Assembly (NCBI RefSeq): GCF_003991355.1 | Contig: NZ_RCSU01000010.1 | Location: 62,001 to 126,000 of the forward strand | Source: Pseudoflavitalea rhizosphaerae | GTDB taxonomy: Bacteria; Bacteroidota; Bacteroidia; Chitinophagales; Chitinophagaceae | Direction of reading: 5' to 3' | DNA: 64,000 nt | Position numbers and translations under genes: made by a program | Part shown: positions 42,839 through 52,577 of the stretch, piece after piece | Numbering within the stretch: the stretch's first letter is position 1 | How the letters are laid out: each line of letters starts with the position of its first letter | Notes under the pieces: model-generated | Seen by the model: the letters and a program-made list of their open reading frames with translations, nothing else | Databases searched by the model: none | What the model was told of the DNA's origin: nothing

Positions 42839-43462
42839 TTATTTCACCGGCTCCCGCAAAATGGTTTTGAGTTTTGCCTCCGCCGTTTTCCGGAAATCCG
42901 AAAGATAGATCTCATGATGGAGCCCGTTCTGTTGTAATCCTTTCTCCAAACAGAAATCAGCGATCTTCTGCAATGACTCTGGCTCGGTGGAGAAAGGTCC
43001 CACATGCAGCATCTGCACAGACTTCCCTTCGTTCATTTCAAACCATTCCACATCTGTTGCACGCGCAATGTTCTTTTTCGCCGCGATCTCTGGCAGAGCT
43101 TTAACTACCACCTCTTTGCCCACGAAATCAGGCAGACGGATCAGCAGACGGTATTCCCATTCAGAACGAGGGATCAATTTAGGCGCATCGGACATACTCA
43201 CATCTTTGTAGTTAGCTGCATCGAATTTCCAAAGACCTTCCAGTTTCGCCACTACAAAATCTTTCCCTTGTTCCTTGTAAAAGAATTTGATCCCATAGGC
43301 TGCCGAGTAGAGCGCCTGAATGGAATCTGCAAACGCAGGTCCAGACGGATCACCTTTACCGGTAATGCTCAGGAACCGGGCGGCTTCAATATTTACCAGT
43401 TCGGGGCTTGCTTTAGCGGAATAATACTGTTTGTACTTTTTACTGAGGTCAGTTTTTTCCAT
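42839..43462 (-). CDS. GyrI-like small-molecule-binding domain protein
   Basis: The 207-residue protein has the GyrI-like/SOUL-family pattern: SPELVNIEAARFLSITGKGDPSGP, IQALYSAAYGIKFFYKEQGKDF, ARATDVEWFEMNEGKSVQMLHVGPF, EPESLQKIADFCLEKGL, HHEIYLSDF. No HTH is present, so it is a stand-alone ligand-binding protein (several members bind or degrade toxic small molecules). It is 139 bp upstream of HxlR on the same strand. Confidence 0.8.
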   Translation of the reverse strand: MEKTDLSKKYKQYYSAKASPELVNIEAARFLSITGKGDPSGPAFADSIQALYSAAYGIKFFYKEQGKDFVVAKLEGLWKFDAANYKDVSMSDAPKLIPRSEWEYRLLIRLPDFVGKEVVVKALPEIAAKKNIARATDVEWFEMNEGKSVQMLHVGPFSTEPESLQKIADFCLEKGLQQNGLHHEIYLSDFRKTAEAKLKTILREPVK

Positions 43463-43882
43463 AGCCGGTATATTTTATGTACAAAGAAAAGCGTGCAGAG
43501 TGACAGCCCTATGTCAACAATAAATGGCTCACCTGTATTAAAATAGAACGCAGTTACTCATTCGGTTTCGGATTATGGCAGGAAGTTGCTTATTTGGCTG
43601 TCAATGGATAACATACTTACGCCAGAAGGACTCAGCGATATTTCAAAACATAGTTACGACCCCAGACCAGGTTTCTTTATCCGCCATTGGTCCTGGACTG
43701 GGCGACAAGATCGCCAACACCCGCCTGGAGCGATATGGCATCTACACAATCACACAAAGAAAATATAAACTAAATCATACCATCCCAGTACTTCTTATTT
43801 CCATGGCCATTCCCACAGCAGGATAACAGAAAAACTCCGGCGTTCAGGCCGGAGTTTCTTTATCAAGCTGGTTACCCAGGGG
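43463..43882. other. Non-coding gap before the glycerophosphodiesterase operon end
   Basis: About 420 bp without a convincing gene. It contains the intrinsic terminator at 43832-43857. No promoter box was recognised for the GyrI-like gene, which should start just left of here. Confidence 0.5.
43832..43857 (-). terminator. Intrinsic terminator of the sigma/FecR/SusCD/GDPD operon
   Basis: Perfect 10-bp arms AAACTCCGGC and GCCGGAGTTT with a 6-nt loop, followed on the minus strand by TTTTTC. It lies 26 bp after the GDPD stop. Confidence 0.7.
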
Positions 43883-44740
43883 TTAATAATACATTTTCTT
43901 TTCGATCAGGAACTGCTTCAGTAAAGCAGGATAATCTGTCTGAATGATATTCGTGCCGGTACTCACGGCACGTTCAAATGCAGTGGTGTTACCAGCCTTC
44001 ACGGCTTTGTCAACATCACCCAACGCATTGTGCCATACTCTTGCGCCATTGGCTTTGATCTTTTTGATCACATCTGCGCTATTGTGTGATTCATCGATGT
44101 GAATCGCTTCGGACTTCACCACTTTAATTGCATCCGTCACTTCCTTTGCACTGTTGGTACGCAGCAGGGTCATGAAGGCAGGATTTTTATCCTTGATCAT
44201 TTTTACATGTTCTGCTTCTCCAACAAAAAAGAGACATTGATCTGCGGTATTGGTCTTGTTCACCATTTCCATGATACCATCGATGCACCCGGCACTTTTG
44301 ATATCCAGGTCAACCATGATCTTACCTTTGGTGAGGTTCAGGGCTTCTTCGAGTGTGGGGATGATCTCTTCCGTAAGCTGGCTATTGTGTTTCAGCTTGA
44401 GCTTGCGGATCTCCCCGAAAGTGAAGTCTTTCACATTGCCTTTACCGTTAGTGGTGCGGTCTACAGTTTTATCATGCATGCAAACCAGCACGCCATCTTT
44501 GGTACAACGAACATCCAACTCGATGATATCGATCCCCATATCGATGGCCTTTTGAAAAGCTGCCAGAGAATTCTCAGGATCCTCCAGGTGCGCGCCCCGA
44601 TGCGCGGCAATCATAACAATGGAATTATTGGTATTCCTGAATGATTCCTGGATCTCGCGGAAGCGGGCGGTGGGCTGTTGTGCCACCGCTGCCACTGCGA
44701 GTAATATAAAAAATGAAAAGGAAGACAGTATCTTTCGCAT
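43883..44740 (-). CDS. Glycerophosphodiester phosphodiesterase family protein
   Basis: The 285-residue protein has a signal peptide (MRKILSSFSFFILLAVAAVA). It contains the GDPD pattern: MIAAHRGAHLEDPENS with the catalytic-metal His, IIELDVRCTKDGVLVCMHD, the MVDLDIKSAG Glu/Asp segment and an end with NIIQTDYPALLKQFL. It hydrolyses glycerophosphodiesters to glycerol-3-phosphate and alcohol in the periplasm. It is the last gene of the SusCD operon (18 bp after SusD), so the transported nutrient may be a phosphodiester from lipids or wall polymers. Confidence 0.9.
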   Translation of the reverse strand: MRKILSSFSFFILLAVAAVAQQPTARFREIQESFRNTNNSIVMIAAHRGAHLEDPENSLAAFQKAIDMGIDIIELDVRCTKDGVLVCMHDKTVDRTTNGKGNVKDFTFGEIRKLKLKHNSQLTEEIIPTLEEALNLTKGKIMVDLDIKSAGCIDGIMEMVNKTNTADQCLFFVGEAEHVKMIKDKNPAFMTLLRTNSAKEVTDAIKVVKSEAIHIDESHNSADVIKKIKANGARVWHNALGDVDKAVKAGNTTAFERAVSTGTNIIQTDYPALLKQFLIEKKMYY

Positions 44741-44758
44741 ATAGGTCCAGTTTATAGA

Positions 44759-46537
44759 TTAATAGTAGCCGATATTTTGTTCTTCTTCGATCGGACCACG
44801 CGGGTCCAGCCTGTCGATATGTGTTTGGGGAATGGGACGCAAATGGTGATAGTCCCTGATATTCTGCGCATCTGGATTGTATTTCTCCACACGCTCCTTC
44901 AGTTTTTCACAACGGACGAGGTCTTCCCAGCGGTTCAGCTCACCCAGCAATTCACGGCCGCGTTCATCCAGCATGAAGTCCACGAAATTGGCATTGATAT
45001 CAGATTCAGTGATGCGCATATCCGCCACCGTTGATTTGGTCCGGTCTGCATAAGTGCCGCCTTCAAAAGTCCAGTACTGGATGGTCTTGGCTTCATTTTC
45101 CTTGTACGCAGCGCGCTCACGCACCTCGTTGATCAGAGGAACGGCTTTATCGAATTCCCCTTTTCTGCCATAGGCTTCTGCGAGGATCAACAGGGTTTCT
45201 GCATAGCGGAAGATCACCCAGTCGCGGCTTCCATTGGTTTCATTGGTAGTTGGCCTGGTAGGGTCCAGCCATTTACGAAGGCCGGGGAAGATATTGTTCA
45301 TTGTCACTGGCGCATAGGTGTTCTGCGGATAGAAAAGTGCAAAACGTTTATGCTCCTGCACAGCATCGGCGAGCGGAGTCGGAGTGGCGTAATTGATGGG
45401 CGAGAAATACAAAGCAGTATCCCCTGCTGCCACATTGATGGTATTACCTGCCGTGGTTACGATACCGTTGGCTGATTTATTGGCGATATATCCCCATACG
45501 AATGACTTCACAAACCTTGAGTCATACTTTCTTGTTGCGCCGAACAATCCGTCATACACAAATGGAGTTGGCCGCACCCTTCTGTACGGCCTGCCATATT
45601 CAACAGAACGTGCCAGGATCCTGGTATTGATGGCATCGTATTGCGGAACATGGTAGAGGTGTTGCTGGTTACCGCTTCCATTGTTCAATTGCGTTGTAGT
45701 GAACTGAACGGCAAAGATCACTTCGCTGTTCACCTGGTTATTGATATCCCATAATTTTGCGAAATCCGCTACAAGAGAAAAAGTTCCCAACTCTTTGTTT
45801 ACGATCTTTCCTGCATATGTAATTGCGTTGTCCAGATCTGAAGCCTGCGTTCCGCGGATAGCACGTTGCTCCGCAGAAACAGCGCTGCCTCTTGTGAGAT
45901 ACACTTTCGATAACAGGTGGGCGGCCGCGGCCTTAGTACAGCGGCCTTGTGCAGCGGCTGTTGCCGGAAGGTTTTCAAATGCAAATTTCAGATCGGCGAT
46001 GATGGCTTCGTACACATCTTTCACCGGAGCACGCTTGAAATCCGTTTTCACTTTATCGAATGATTCCAGCACTAATGGAATATTTCCGTATTGTTGTACA
46101 AGATCGAAATAATATAAAGCGCGAAGGAATTTCGCTTCGCCCTCGATCACTGTTTTTCTTGCATCTGCAATGGGAACTTCAGGGAGGTATGCCATGATCA
46201 CATTGCACTCGGAGATACCCTTGTAATGATAATCCCAGAAATCAGTGAGCTTGCCATCAAGCGAGCTCAATGTTGCCAGGTACTGGTTGAAGGCAGCGTT
46301 ACCGTCGGAACCGAGTGTAAAGAGATCTGTTCCTGCATCGGAGAGCGTCAGTTTTCTTTCGCTGGTAACGCCCTGCCGGAGCGTATTGTAGGCCGATACC
46401 AGTGCGCCCTCGATCCCTTTCTCGGTGGTATAGAGCTGGTAGCTCACACTGCTAACAACCTCTTCGGCCAGGTATTTTTTACAGGCTGTGCCCATCAACA
46501 TGGAGGATGCCAGCACAACACCAATCATCTTTTTCAT
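44759..46537 (-). CDS. SusD/RagB-family outer-membrane lipoprotein
   Basis: A 592-residue SusD-like lipoprotein (MGTACKKYL lipobox). Conserved parts are YNTLRQGVTSERKL, then GEAKFLRALYYFDLVQQYGN (the typical SusD helix), RYAETLLILAEAYGRKGEFD and MLDERGRELLGELNRWEDLVR near the C-terminus, which is a hallmark of the family. It should cap the SusC channel encoded 24 bp upstream. GDPD follows after 18 bp. Confidence 0.92.
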   Translation of the reverse strand: MKKMIGVVLASSMLMGTACKKYLAEEVVSSVSYQLYTTEKGIEGALVSAYNTLRQGVTSERKLTLSDAGTDLFTLGSDGNAAFNQYLATLSSLDGKLTDFWDYHYKGISECNVIMAYLPEVPIADARKTVIEGEAKFLRALYYFDLVQQYGNIPLVLESFDKVKTDFKRAPVKDVYEAIIADLKFAFENLPATAAAQGRCTKAAAAHLLSKVYLTRGSAVSAEQRAIRGTQASDLDNAITYAGKIVNKELGTFSLVADFAKLWDINNQVNSEVIFAVQFTTTQLNNGSGNQQHLYHVPQYDAINTRILARSVEYGRPYRRVRPTPFVYDGLFGATRKYDSRFVKSFVWGYIANKSANGIVTTAGNTINVAAGDTALYFSPINYATPTPLADAVQEHKRFALFYPQNTYAPVTMNNIFPGLRKWLDPTRPTTNETNGSRDWVIFRYAETLLILAEAYGRKGEFDKAVPLINEVRERAAYKENEAKTIQYWTFEGGTYADRTKSTVADMRITESDINANFVDFMLDERGRELLGELNRWEDLVRCEKLKERVEKYNPDAQNIRDYHHLRPIPQTHIDRLDPRGPIEEEQNIGYY

Positions 46538-46561
46538 ACTTCTTAACTTTTATACTTTCAG

Positions 46562-49500
46562 TTAAAAGGAAATGTTTACACCAATCAATCCGGTAATTAC
46601 ACTGGGCTCGTCGAAGCCGGTAGCGCCTTCAGGGTCCGTGCCGGGGAAATTGGTAATGAGGAAGGGGTTCTGCACGCTTGCATATACACGAAACTTCTCG
46701 AAGAAAGCTTTTTGGGTGATATGTGCAGGCAGCGTGTAGCCCAGTGAAATATTCTTCACGCGAACGAAGGAGCCGCTGTAATAATTGAGTGTGCTCAGGT
46801 AATTCACGCTGGCAGTGCCCAATAGCGGACGTGGATATTTTGTACCGGGATTCACGGGCGTCCAGTAATCCAGTTTAGGCTGATTGTAGCGGCCATCGAA
46901 ACGCATATCCATATTGTGGTTGATGGTCTGCCCGAACATGCCTACGAAGAAAACACCGAGATCGAAATTTTTGTAGCGGAAATTATTGGCCCAGCTGGCA
47001 GTCCATTTGGGATCGCGCTGACCGATGGTGTAGCGGTCGCCGGCATCTATCTTTTTGTCGCCGTTGCGATCGAGTGGACGGATATCGCCGGGCTTGAACG
47101 TAGACCCATTCTTGTTGAACAACTCCATTTCAGCTTTGTCTGCTTCTGTATCCTGCCAGATGCCATTGAACCCGAGATCATAATAAACATTCACGGGTTT
47201 ACCGATGAACCAGTAGGCGCCAACATCGTCCTTTTTTCCATTGTACAATTCAACAATTTCCTGTTTATTGAGCGCGAAGATCCAGTCCGAACGCCATTCA
47301 AAATCGCGTTTGCGCATATTGATGGTGTTTAGCGTGAACTCGATACCGGTATTACGGGTCTTGCCCACATTACTGAGGATGGAAGGGAAGCCAGACACCA
47401 TCGGCAATGGCCTGTTCAGCAGCAGGTCATAAGTATTTTGTACATAACCTTCGATACTACCACTGATCCTGCCATCGAACAAACTAACGTCGATGCCCAC
47501 GTTATAAGTACCTGTTGTTTCCCAGGTAAGATTGGGATTGATCATTTCATTGGGTGTATAGCCAAGCGCAGAACTCTCTCCGAATACGTAGCGAATGGTA
47601 TTGAGCTTACCCCAGGTCTTGTAGGGATCGATACCGGAATTACCGGTACGTCCCCATCCCAGCCTGAGTTTCAGGTCAGTAATCGTATTGTTGTTGATGA
47701 GAAAGTCTTCGTTCTTGATCCTCCAGGCGAGCGCTACTGAAGGGAAGAGTACCCATTTTTGTCCTTCCGCCAGTCTCGAGGAGCCATCATAACGGGCAGA
47801 GACAGTCGCTAAATATTTTCCTTTAAAGGAATAGTTCAATCTTCCCATGAAAGATGCCAGGTTCCATTGGGAGAGATTGCTTCCAACATTATTGATGGTA
47901 AGTGCGCTGCCTACATTGTAATAGAGTTGACCGTCATAAGGCAATTCCTTTACATTGATGTTGTTGGATTCCGATTTCTCCTGCTGTATGGATTGCACGA
48001 GCGTGGCATAGAAAGAATGATCATCCAGTTCTTTTGTATAGCTCAGGATATTTTCCCATGAATACATAAATCGGCGTTCTGATCCGTTGATGGCGGAGGA
48101 AGGCGCCTGTCCACCTGCGGCGGCAGTATTCTCACTGTTGAAATCGAAGCTCTGGAAGGCGCGGTAATCAAGTGCCAGGTTGGAGCGGAATTTGAGATCG
48201 CGAAGGATGTCCACTTCTCCATAAAAATTCGCCAGGATGCGGTCCTGTTTTCTCAGGCGCTTTGTTTTTCCGAAGTTGGTAACAGGATTGGGTGTTCTGG
48301 TATTGTTGGTAGGGAACATGGCGAGCGTGCCATCTTCATTATAAGGAGAAGCCAGCGGATTGAAACTCTTCAACCCATATCCGTCGAAAACGTCCGACCA
48401 TCCTGCATTGAGGGCGGAGTTGGCATAAGACATCTGAGTACCGATACGGAAATTCTTCCTCACATCATGATCGGCATTGAGACGAACGGAATATCGTTTG
48501 TAATCCTGGTCCAGCACCACACCTTTGTTATCGAAGTAATCCGCCGAGAGCAGGAACCTGGTTTGGTCAGAGCCGCCACGGATGCTCAACTGATGGTCCT
48601 GGATCATGCCCTGGCGCAGGCCATAGTCCAGCCAGTCGGTAGTAGTCAATTGCGTTGGATCGTAGGTACCGCTGGCCCATGCACGCTCCATTTGTGCTCG
48701 CATGTAAGGCGTGGCCACAAGTTGTTCATTTTTGAAATCATTCTCTTTATTTGGTTTTCCATCGTATGTACCACCCAGTGAGTTTCGCTGTGATTCGCGG
48801 GAGTATTCCACAAATTCAGCTGAATTCATCAGCTCCGGCAAAGGCTGGTTCTTCTGGATCCCATAATAACCGTTATACTCCACGATGGATTTTCCTTTTT
48901 TTCCTTTTTTTGTGGTGATCAGGATCACACCGTTGGCGCCGCGGTTTCCGTAGATGGCGGTAGCCGAGGCATCTTTCAGGATCTCCATCGATTCAATATC
49001 GTTTGGACTGATCATATTGATGGCATCTACAAACGGAACGCCATCCACTACATACAAAGGGGCATTATCGCCATTGATGCTACGATTACCTCTAACACGC
49101 ACTTCAGCCATGGAACCGGGTTTCCAGGAAGTTTGCTGCACCATTACACCTGCAGCACGACCCTGCAACACATTGGTGATGTCACCTGAAGCCACTTCGG
49201 TAACCTTGCCTCCTTTCACAGAGCTAACGGCTCCTGTGAGGTCTTTCTTCTTTACGGACCCGTACCCGATCACTACCACTTCATTCAGTCCGGAAGGCAG
49301 TTCCTTCATTCTAACGATCAGTGAATTGTTCACACCCGCTTTGATCTCAAAATTCTTCACGGTCTGTTCCTGGTAGCCCACATATGAAAATGTAAAACTG
49401 TACTTGCTGCCGGGATTCAGCCCGGATACCACAAATACACCTTTTTCGTCTGCGGAGAGGGTTTGCAGTTCTTTTTCTTTCACATTGGCGAGTCTCACGG

Positions 49501-49648
49501 TAATGCTCACACCGTCCAGGGGGTCCCCTGATTCAGTAGTGACGATACCATTCAACTGAGCCTTTGCCTGCGCCTGTACAGCAGTGGTTCCCAGCAGGAA
49601 CAGCAGCAGCAGGCAGCACCATTGTAAAGGTCTAAAGTTTGTTATCAT
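46562..49648 (-). CDS. SusC/RagA-family TonB-linked outer-membrane channel without STN domain
   Basis: The 1028-residue protein has a signal peptide (WCCLLLLFLLGTTAVQAQ). A carboxypeptidase-regulatory-like domain (LNGIVTTESGDPLDGVSITV) leads into the RagA signature GLNEVVVIGYGSVKKKDLTG, a plug (APLYVVDGVPFVDAINMI, YGNRGANGVILITTKK) and a barrel ending VITGLIGVNISF. Although an ECF sigma/FecR pair is encoded upstream, I see no N-terminal STN signalling domain: the signal peptide is followed directly by the regulatory-like domain. It lies 74 bp after FecR and is followed by SusD. Confidence 0.92.
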   Translation of the reverse strand: MITNFRPLQWCCLLLLFLLGTTAVQAQAKAQLNGIVTTESGDPLDGVSITVRLANVKEKELQTLSADEKGVFVVSGLNPGSKYSFTFSYVGYQEQTVKNFEIKAGVNNSLIVRMKELPSGLNEVVVIGYGSVKKKDLTGAVSSVKGGKVTEVASGDITNVLQGRAAGVMVQQTSWKPGSMAEVRVRGNRSINGDNAPLYVVDGVPFVDAINMISPNDIESMEILKDASATAIYGNRGANGVILITTKKGKKGKSIVEYNGYYGIQKNQPLPELMNSAEFVEYSRESQRNSLGGTYDGKPNKENDFKNEQLVATPYMRAQMERAWASGTYDPTQLTTTDWLDYGLRQGMIQDHQLSIRGGSDQTRFLLSADYFDNKGVVLDQDYKRYSVRLNADHDVRKNFRIGTQMSYANSALNAGWSDVFDGYGLKSFNPLASPYNEDGTLAMFPTNNTRTPNPVTNFGKTKRLRKQDRILANFYGEVDILRDLKFRSNLALDYRAFQSFDFNSENTAAAGGQAPSSAINGSERRFMYSWENILSYTKELDDHSFYATLVQSIQQEKSESNNINVKELPYDGQLYYNVGSALTINNVGSNLSQWNLASFMGRLNYSFKGKYLATVSARYDGSSRLAEGQKWVLFPSVALAWRIKNEDFLINNNTITDLKLRLGWGRTGNSGIDPYKTWGKLNTIRYVFGESSALGYTPNEMINPNLTWETTGTYNVGIDVSLFDGRISGSIEGYVQNTYDLLLNRPLPMVSGFPSILSNVGKTRNTGIEFTLNTINMRKRDFEWRSDWIFALNKQEIVELYNGKKDDVGAYWFIGKPVNVYYDLGFNGIWQDTEADKAEMELFNKNGSTFKPGDIRPLDRNGDKKIDAGDRYTIGQRDPKWTASWANNFRYKNFDLGVFFVGMFGQTINHNMDMRFDGRYNQPKLDYWTPVNPGTKYPRPLLGTASVNYLSTLNYYSGSFVRVKNISLGYTLPAHITQKAFFEKFRVYASVQNPFLITNFPGTDPEGATGFDEPSVITGLIGVNISF

Positions 49649-49722
49649 ACAGAATATTTATTCATGAGCGTGATGGTCCGCGCGCCTGTTCAGGCGCGAT
49701 CAGACATTTGTATCGGGTTAAC

Positions 49723-50817
49723 TTATTTCAGTTTGCTGACGAGAATGGTATCCTGATATTGGCTAAAGGACAGGTTATTGATCGATTGCAGCAGTTTCAG
49801 CGTCACCTTCAGGGAATCGGAAGCCAGGAAAGTTCCCGTTACCTGGTCATTGCTGATTTCCGACAGGTCATATTTGAATTGCACTTTGTATCTGTGACCG
49901 AGTTGCGACAGTACTTCCACCAATGGTGTTTGTACAAACTCGAGTGGTCTTATTCTTCTAAGGGCAGGACGGGATTTTTCCTGTTGTTCACTTTCAGTAT
50001 CGACAATTGAATTGGTAACCGCTGTCAACTTACTTACCACCGCCTGCAAATGCGCATCTATTATGCATTGTTGCCCTGGCTCCAGGTAAACTGTCTTCAA
50101 TCCCTGAGACTCAGATTCGATCTTCACTTTTCCTTCAAACAATTGTACGGCCACTTTGCTGTTGCGTAGTGTATTCACCATGAACTTTGTTCCCAATGCT
50201 GTGGTTGTGATATTTCCGGCATCTACAGAAAATGGACGGCGACTATCTTTCGCCACATCGAACCAGGCCTTACCTCCCATTTGTATTTTCCTTTCGGAAC
50301 CTGTGAACCCTTCAATCCATACTATTTCTGAACCCGCCCCCAATCTTACTTTCGATCCATCACTTAAACTAAAAAATTCCTCTTTCCCTGTTCTATTGAT
50401 ATGACGCATATATTCACGTTGTGGTTTATACAGCGCCAGGGTTTGCTTATTGATGCCATTGCTTTTATCAAAAGGATACCACAGGAACACAGCTATGATC
50501 AGTATCGCAGCAGCCATACCCATTGCCCAACGAATGATCCGGGGTTGCATTTGAATAACTTTCGTACCTGATTCAATACCAGTAGCAGTTTCGTCCATAA
50601 GACGTATACGTTCATGCAGCTGATGCAGTATCAGCTCAGATCTTTGCAGCGGCAGGTATTGCGTTCCGTTATGAACATCCTGTTGAAACTGATGTTGTAA
50701 TGAAGCCTTCCAACTGGTTTCATCCCTGGTGATCTGCTCCAGGAGAATGAGCTTTTCTTCCGTGCTCAATGCTTCTTTCCAAACCTTGCTGATGGCTGAC
50801 TGATACCGTTCTGTCAT
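49723..50817 (-). CDS. FecR-family anti-sigma factor
   Basis: A 364-residue protein of the FecR type. The N-terminal cytoplasmic segment (ISKVWKEALSTEEKLILLEQ) is followed by a transmembrane helix (WAMGMAAAILIIAVFLWYPF) and then a periplasmic FecR domain (SDGSKVRLGAGSEIVWIEGF, GGKAWFDVAKDSRRPFSVDA, TALGTKFMVNTLRNS). The C-terminal DUF4974-type segment is also present (FVQTPLVEVLSQLGHRYKVQ ... SLKVTLKLLQSINNLSFSQ). It holds the ECF sigma encoded 78 bp upstream inactive until a signal arrives. Confidence 0.92.
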   Translation of the reverse strand: MTERYQSAISKVWKEALSTEEKLILLEQITRDETSWKASLQHQFQQDVHNGTQYLPLQRSELILHQLHERIRLMDETATGIESGTKVIQMQPRIIRWAMGMAAAILIIAVFLWYPFDKSNGINKQTLALYKPQREYMRHINRTGKEEFFSLSDGSKVRLGAGSEIVWIEGFTGSERKIQMGGKAWFDVAKDSRRPFSVDAGNITTTALGTKFMVNTLRNSKVAVQLFEGKVKIESESQGLKTVYLEPGQQCIIDAHLQAVVSKLTAVTNSIVDTESEQQEKSRPALRRIRPLEFVQTPLVEVLSQLGHRYKVQFKYDLSEISNDQVTGTFLASDSLKVTLKLLQSINNLSFSQYQDTILVSKLK

Positions 50818-50895
50818 TGTATTTGGAACCGTGGTTCACCATAAATACTCTGCAATGAAAAAAAGGGGATGACATTTTATATTACCAAAATGTTA

Positions 50896-51495
50896 TCAAC
50901 CCTGCTGGCTGAAATATATGAGGAGTAAGTACATGCCTGGGATCTCGATATTATTGTAGTGGCGGCTGATATACTGCCTGATGAATTGCGTGGATTGTTT
51001 CAGGTAATCTTTCACGGATACCACAGAGATGTTCAGCATATCCGCCACTTCATCATATGATTTGCCATCATAACGGCAAAGCCTGAATACCTCTCTTTTT
51101 CGGGGAGGCAAATGATCGATGGCTTCTTCCACCATGGAGAGACGGAGCTGGAACAATTCTTCGTCTACCGGTTGCTCTTCTGAAATGGTGGCGAGGTATT
51201 CTGTATCGGGGAGTATAACGGAGGTTTCGCGAATTTTCTTTTTCAGGAAGGTTATGGATTTATTGTAGCTCACTACAAAGAGCCATCCGCCTGCATCCTG
51301 CAGGTTGACGGTCTGTCTGTTTTCCCAAAGGCTGATAAAAACTTCCTGGAGGATGTCTTCCGCCATATGGGGCTCACAAACCAGTTTGCTGATATTGGCG
51401 TACACAGCCTGATGGAACTGGTGATACACAGTATCAAACTGCGCCAGTTCATCTTCCTTAACCTGGTTTTGCGGTATTGCCTGCGCTACACGCAT
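50896..51495 (-). CDS. ECF-type RNA polymerase sigma-70 factor
   Basis: The 199-residue protein is a group IV sigma factor. Region 2 is DTVYHQFHQAVYANISKLVC then EDILQEVFISLWENRQTV, and region 4 is EAIDHLPPRKREVFRLCRYD then SYDEVADMLNISVVSVKDYL. It should direct RNA polymerase to SusC/D promoters when its partner FecR releases it. It is the first gene of the minus-strand operon, divergent from a secreted lipocalin-like gene. Confidence 0.92.
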   Translation of the reverse strand: MRVAQAIPQNQVKEDELAQFDTVYHQFHQAVYANISKLVCEPHMAEDILQEVFISLWENRQTVNLQDAGGWLFVVSYNKSITFLKKKIRETSVILPDTEYLATISEEQPVDEELFQLRLSMVEEAIDHLPPRKREVFRLCRYDGKSYDEVADMLNISVVSVKDYLKQSTQFIRQYISRHYNNIEIPGMYLLLIYFSQQG

Positions 51496-51617
51496 CCTTT
51501 GTAATTTATAGAATCCGGATAATTCAAAAGCCTGGGCAAAATTAATGGCAGAATCTTTGCCGGGAGATTATGTAATTATGAATATCTGTCTATATTGTAC
51601 ACAATAATTATCCCTAT

Positions 51618-52049
51618 ATGAAAAAAGCCGTATTGTTTTCGATTTTATTGTCAGTATTTTTTCTGAAAAGTTTTGCGCAGACGAAAGAGGAACTGGTAGG
51701 CACCTGGACGGTTACCAGGGTTTCCCTTGCACCCAATGCTCCAAAAGAGTTCAAAGATGGCTATGAAAAGATGGTGAAGGGCATAGTGAATTCAAAAATG
51801 GAATTTGCGCAGGATGGAAAATGTAATATTGCACTGCTCGAATTGATGGCCAAAGAATCCGGAGGTGCTTTGAATGGTAAAACCAGCTGGGTATATAATG
51901 AAATAGACAAATCCATTATTGTATCGGAAGGATCGGGAAAGAATAAGGATACATTGATGAAGATGTATGTGAAGAAGGAAGGGAAGAAATATGTTTTTGT
52001 GGGCGATGAAACTTATTTGGTGTTTGATGTGAAGAAGAGTAAGAAATAA
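51618..52049 (+). CDS. Secreted lipocalin-like small protein
   Basis: A 143-residue protein with a signal peptide (LFSILLSVFFLKSFAQ). It contains TKEELVGTWTVTRVSL, then FAQDGKCNIALLE and KTSWVYNEIDKSIIVSEGSG, and KKYVFVGDETYLVFDVKK, the strand-rich pattern of lipocalin-like 'DUF' domains in Bacteroidota. It is probably a periplasmic or surface protein of unknown role. A perfect hairpin follows at 52070-52097. Confidence 0.7.
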   Translation: MKKAVLFSILLSVFFLKSFAQTKEELVGTWTVTRVSLAPNAPKEFKDGYEKMVKGIVNSKMEFAQDGKCNIALLELMAKESGGALNGKTSWVYNEIDKSIIVSEGSGKNKDTLMKMYVKKEGKKYVFVGDETYLVFDVKKSKK

Positions 52050-52069
52050 GAAAACAAGATTGCACATAG

Positions 52070-52097
52070 ATAATGGCGCCCTCTCAGGCGCCATTAT
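52070..52097 (+). terminator. Perfect 11-bp hairpin after the lipocalin-like gene
   Basis: Arms ATAATGGCGCC and GGCGCCATTAT with a 6-nt loop lie 20 bp after the stop. There is no T-run, so termination efficiency is doubtful, but the symmetry is exact. Confidence 0.5.
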
Positions 52098-52111
52098 TAT
52101 CACTCGATCTT

Positions 52112-52569
52112 ATGGATCAGGAAAGAAAAGATGTGTTTAAGGGATATAATTTGATTGCGGGTTGGTTTGCAGCAAACCGGCCTCAATCCCTGATGGAGCG
52201 CCTATGGCTGGACAAAGTGACTAATATCATCGGTGAAAATTCCACGGTGCTCGATCTTGGCTGTGGAACAGGAATGCCATGATGAACTACTTTATCAATA
52301 GAGGAATACAGGTTACCGGAGTTGATGCCAGCCACAGTATTCTTGAAATTGCAAAGAAAAACTTCCCTTCAATTGAATTCTTTCAGCAGGACATGCGTCA
52401 ATTGTCCCTCAACCGGAAGAATGGCGGTGTAAATCTATACCATGGCTCATTGGATACAAATCAATACAAAGAATTACTTGAAGCCAATGAATTCCGGGTA
52501 CTACAATTTAAAGAGAACGATATTGATTGCGGCCATGCCAATGTTTGGATGGCGCAATTGATCAATTAG
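52112..52569 (+). pseudogene. Decayed class I SAM-dependent methyltransferase
   Basis: Starting at ATG 52112 the frame reads DQERKDVFKGYNLIAGWFAA, then TVLDLGCGTGMP, the SAM-binding motif. It then hits TGA at 52280-52282. One base off, the frame continues NYFINRGIQVTGVDASHSIL and FFQQDMRQLSLNRK. It then jumps directly to NGGVNLYHGSLDTNQYKELL, which in family members is preceded by about 50-60 more residues (the IIAWxSFFHL and TSG-containing strands). So there is a one-base deletion near 52279 and an in-frame deletion near 52419. The gene is inactive. It lies beside an ATPase gene in an apparently AT-richer zone. Confidence 0.8.
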
Positions 52570-52577
52570 TCGTAGAT

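Noticed and set aside
43575-43826. 83-codon frame in the gap before the GDPD gene
   Set aside because: No domain and rare composition; the terminator just after it belongs to the other strand.
51540-51617. Short ATTGT-AC-ACAAT palindrome before the lipocalin-like gene
   Set aside because: The arms are only 5-6 bp in an AT-rich region and could be chance.
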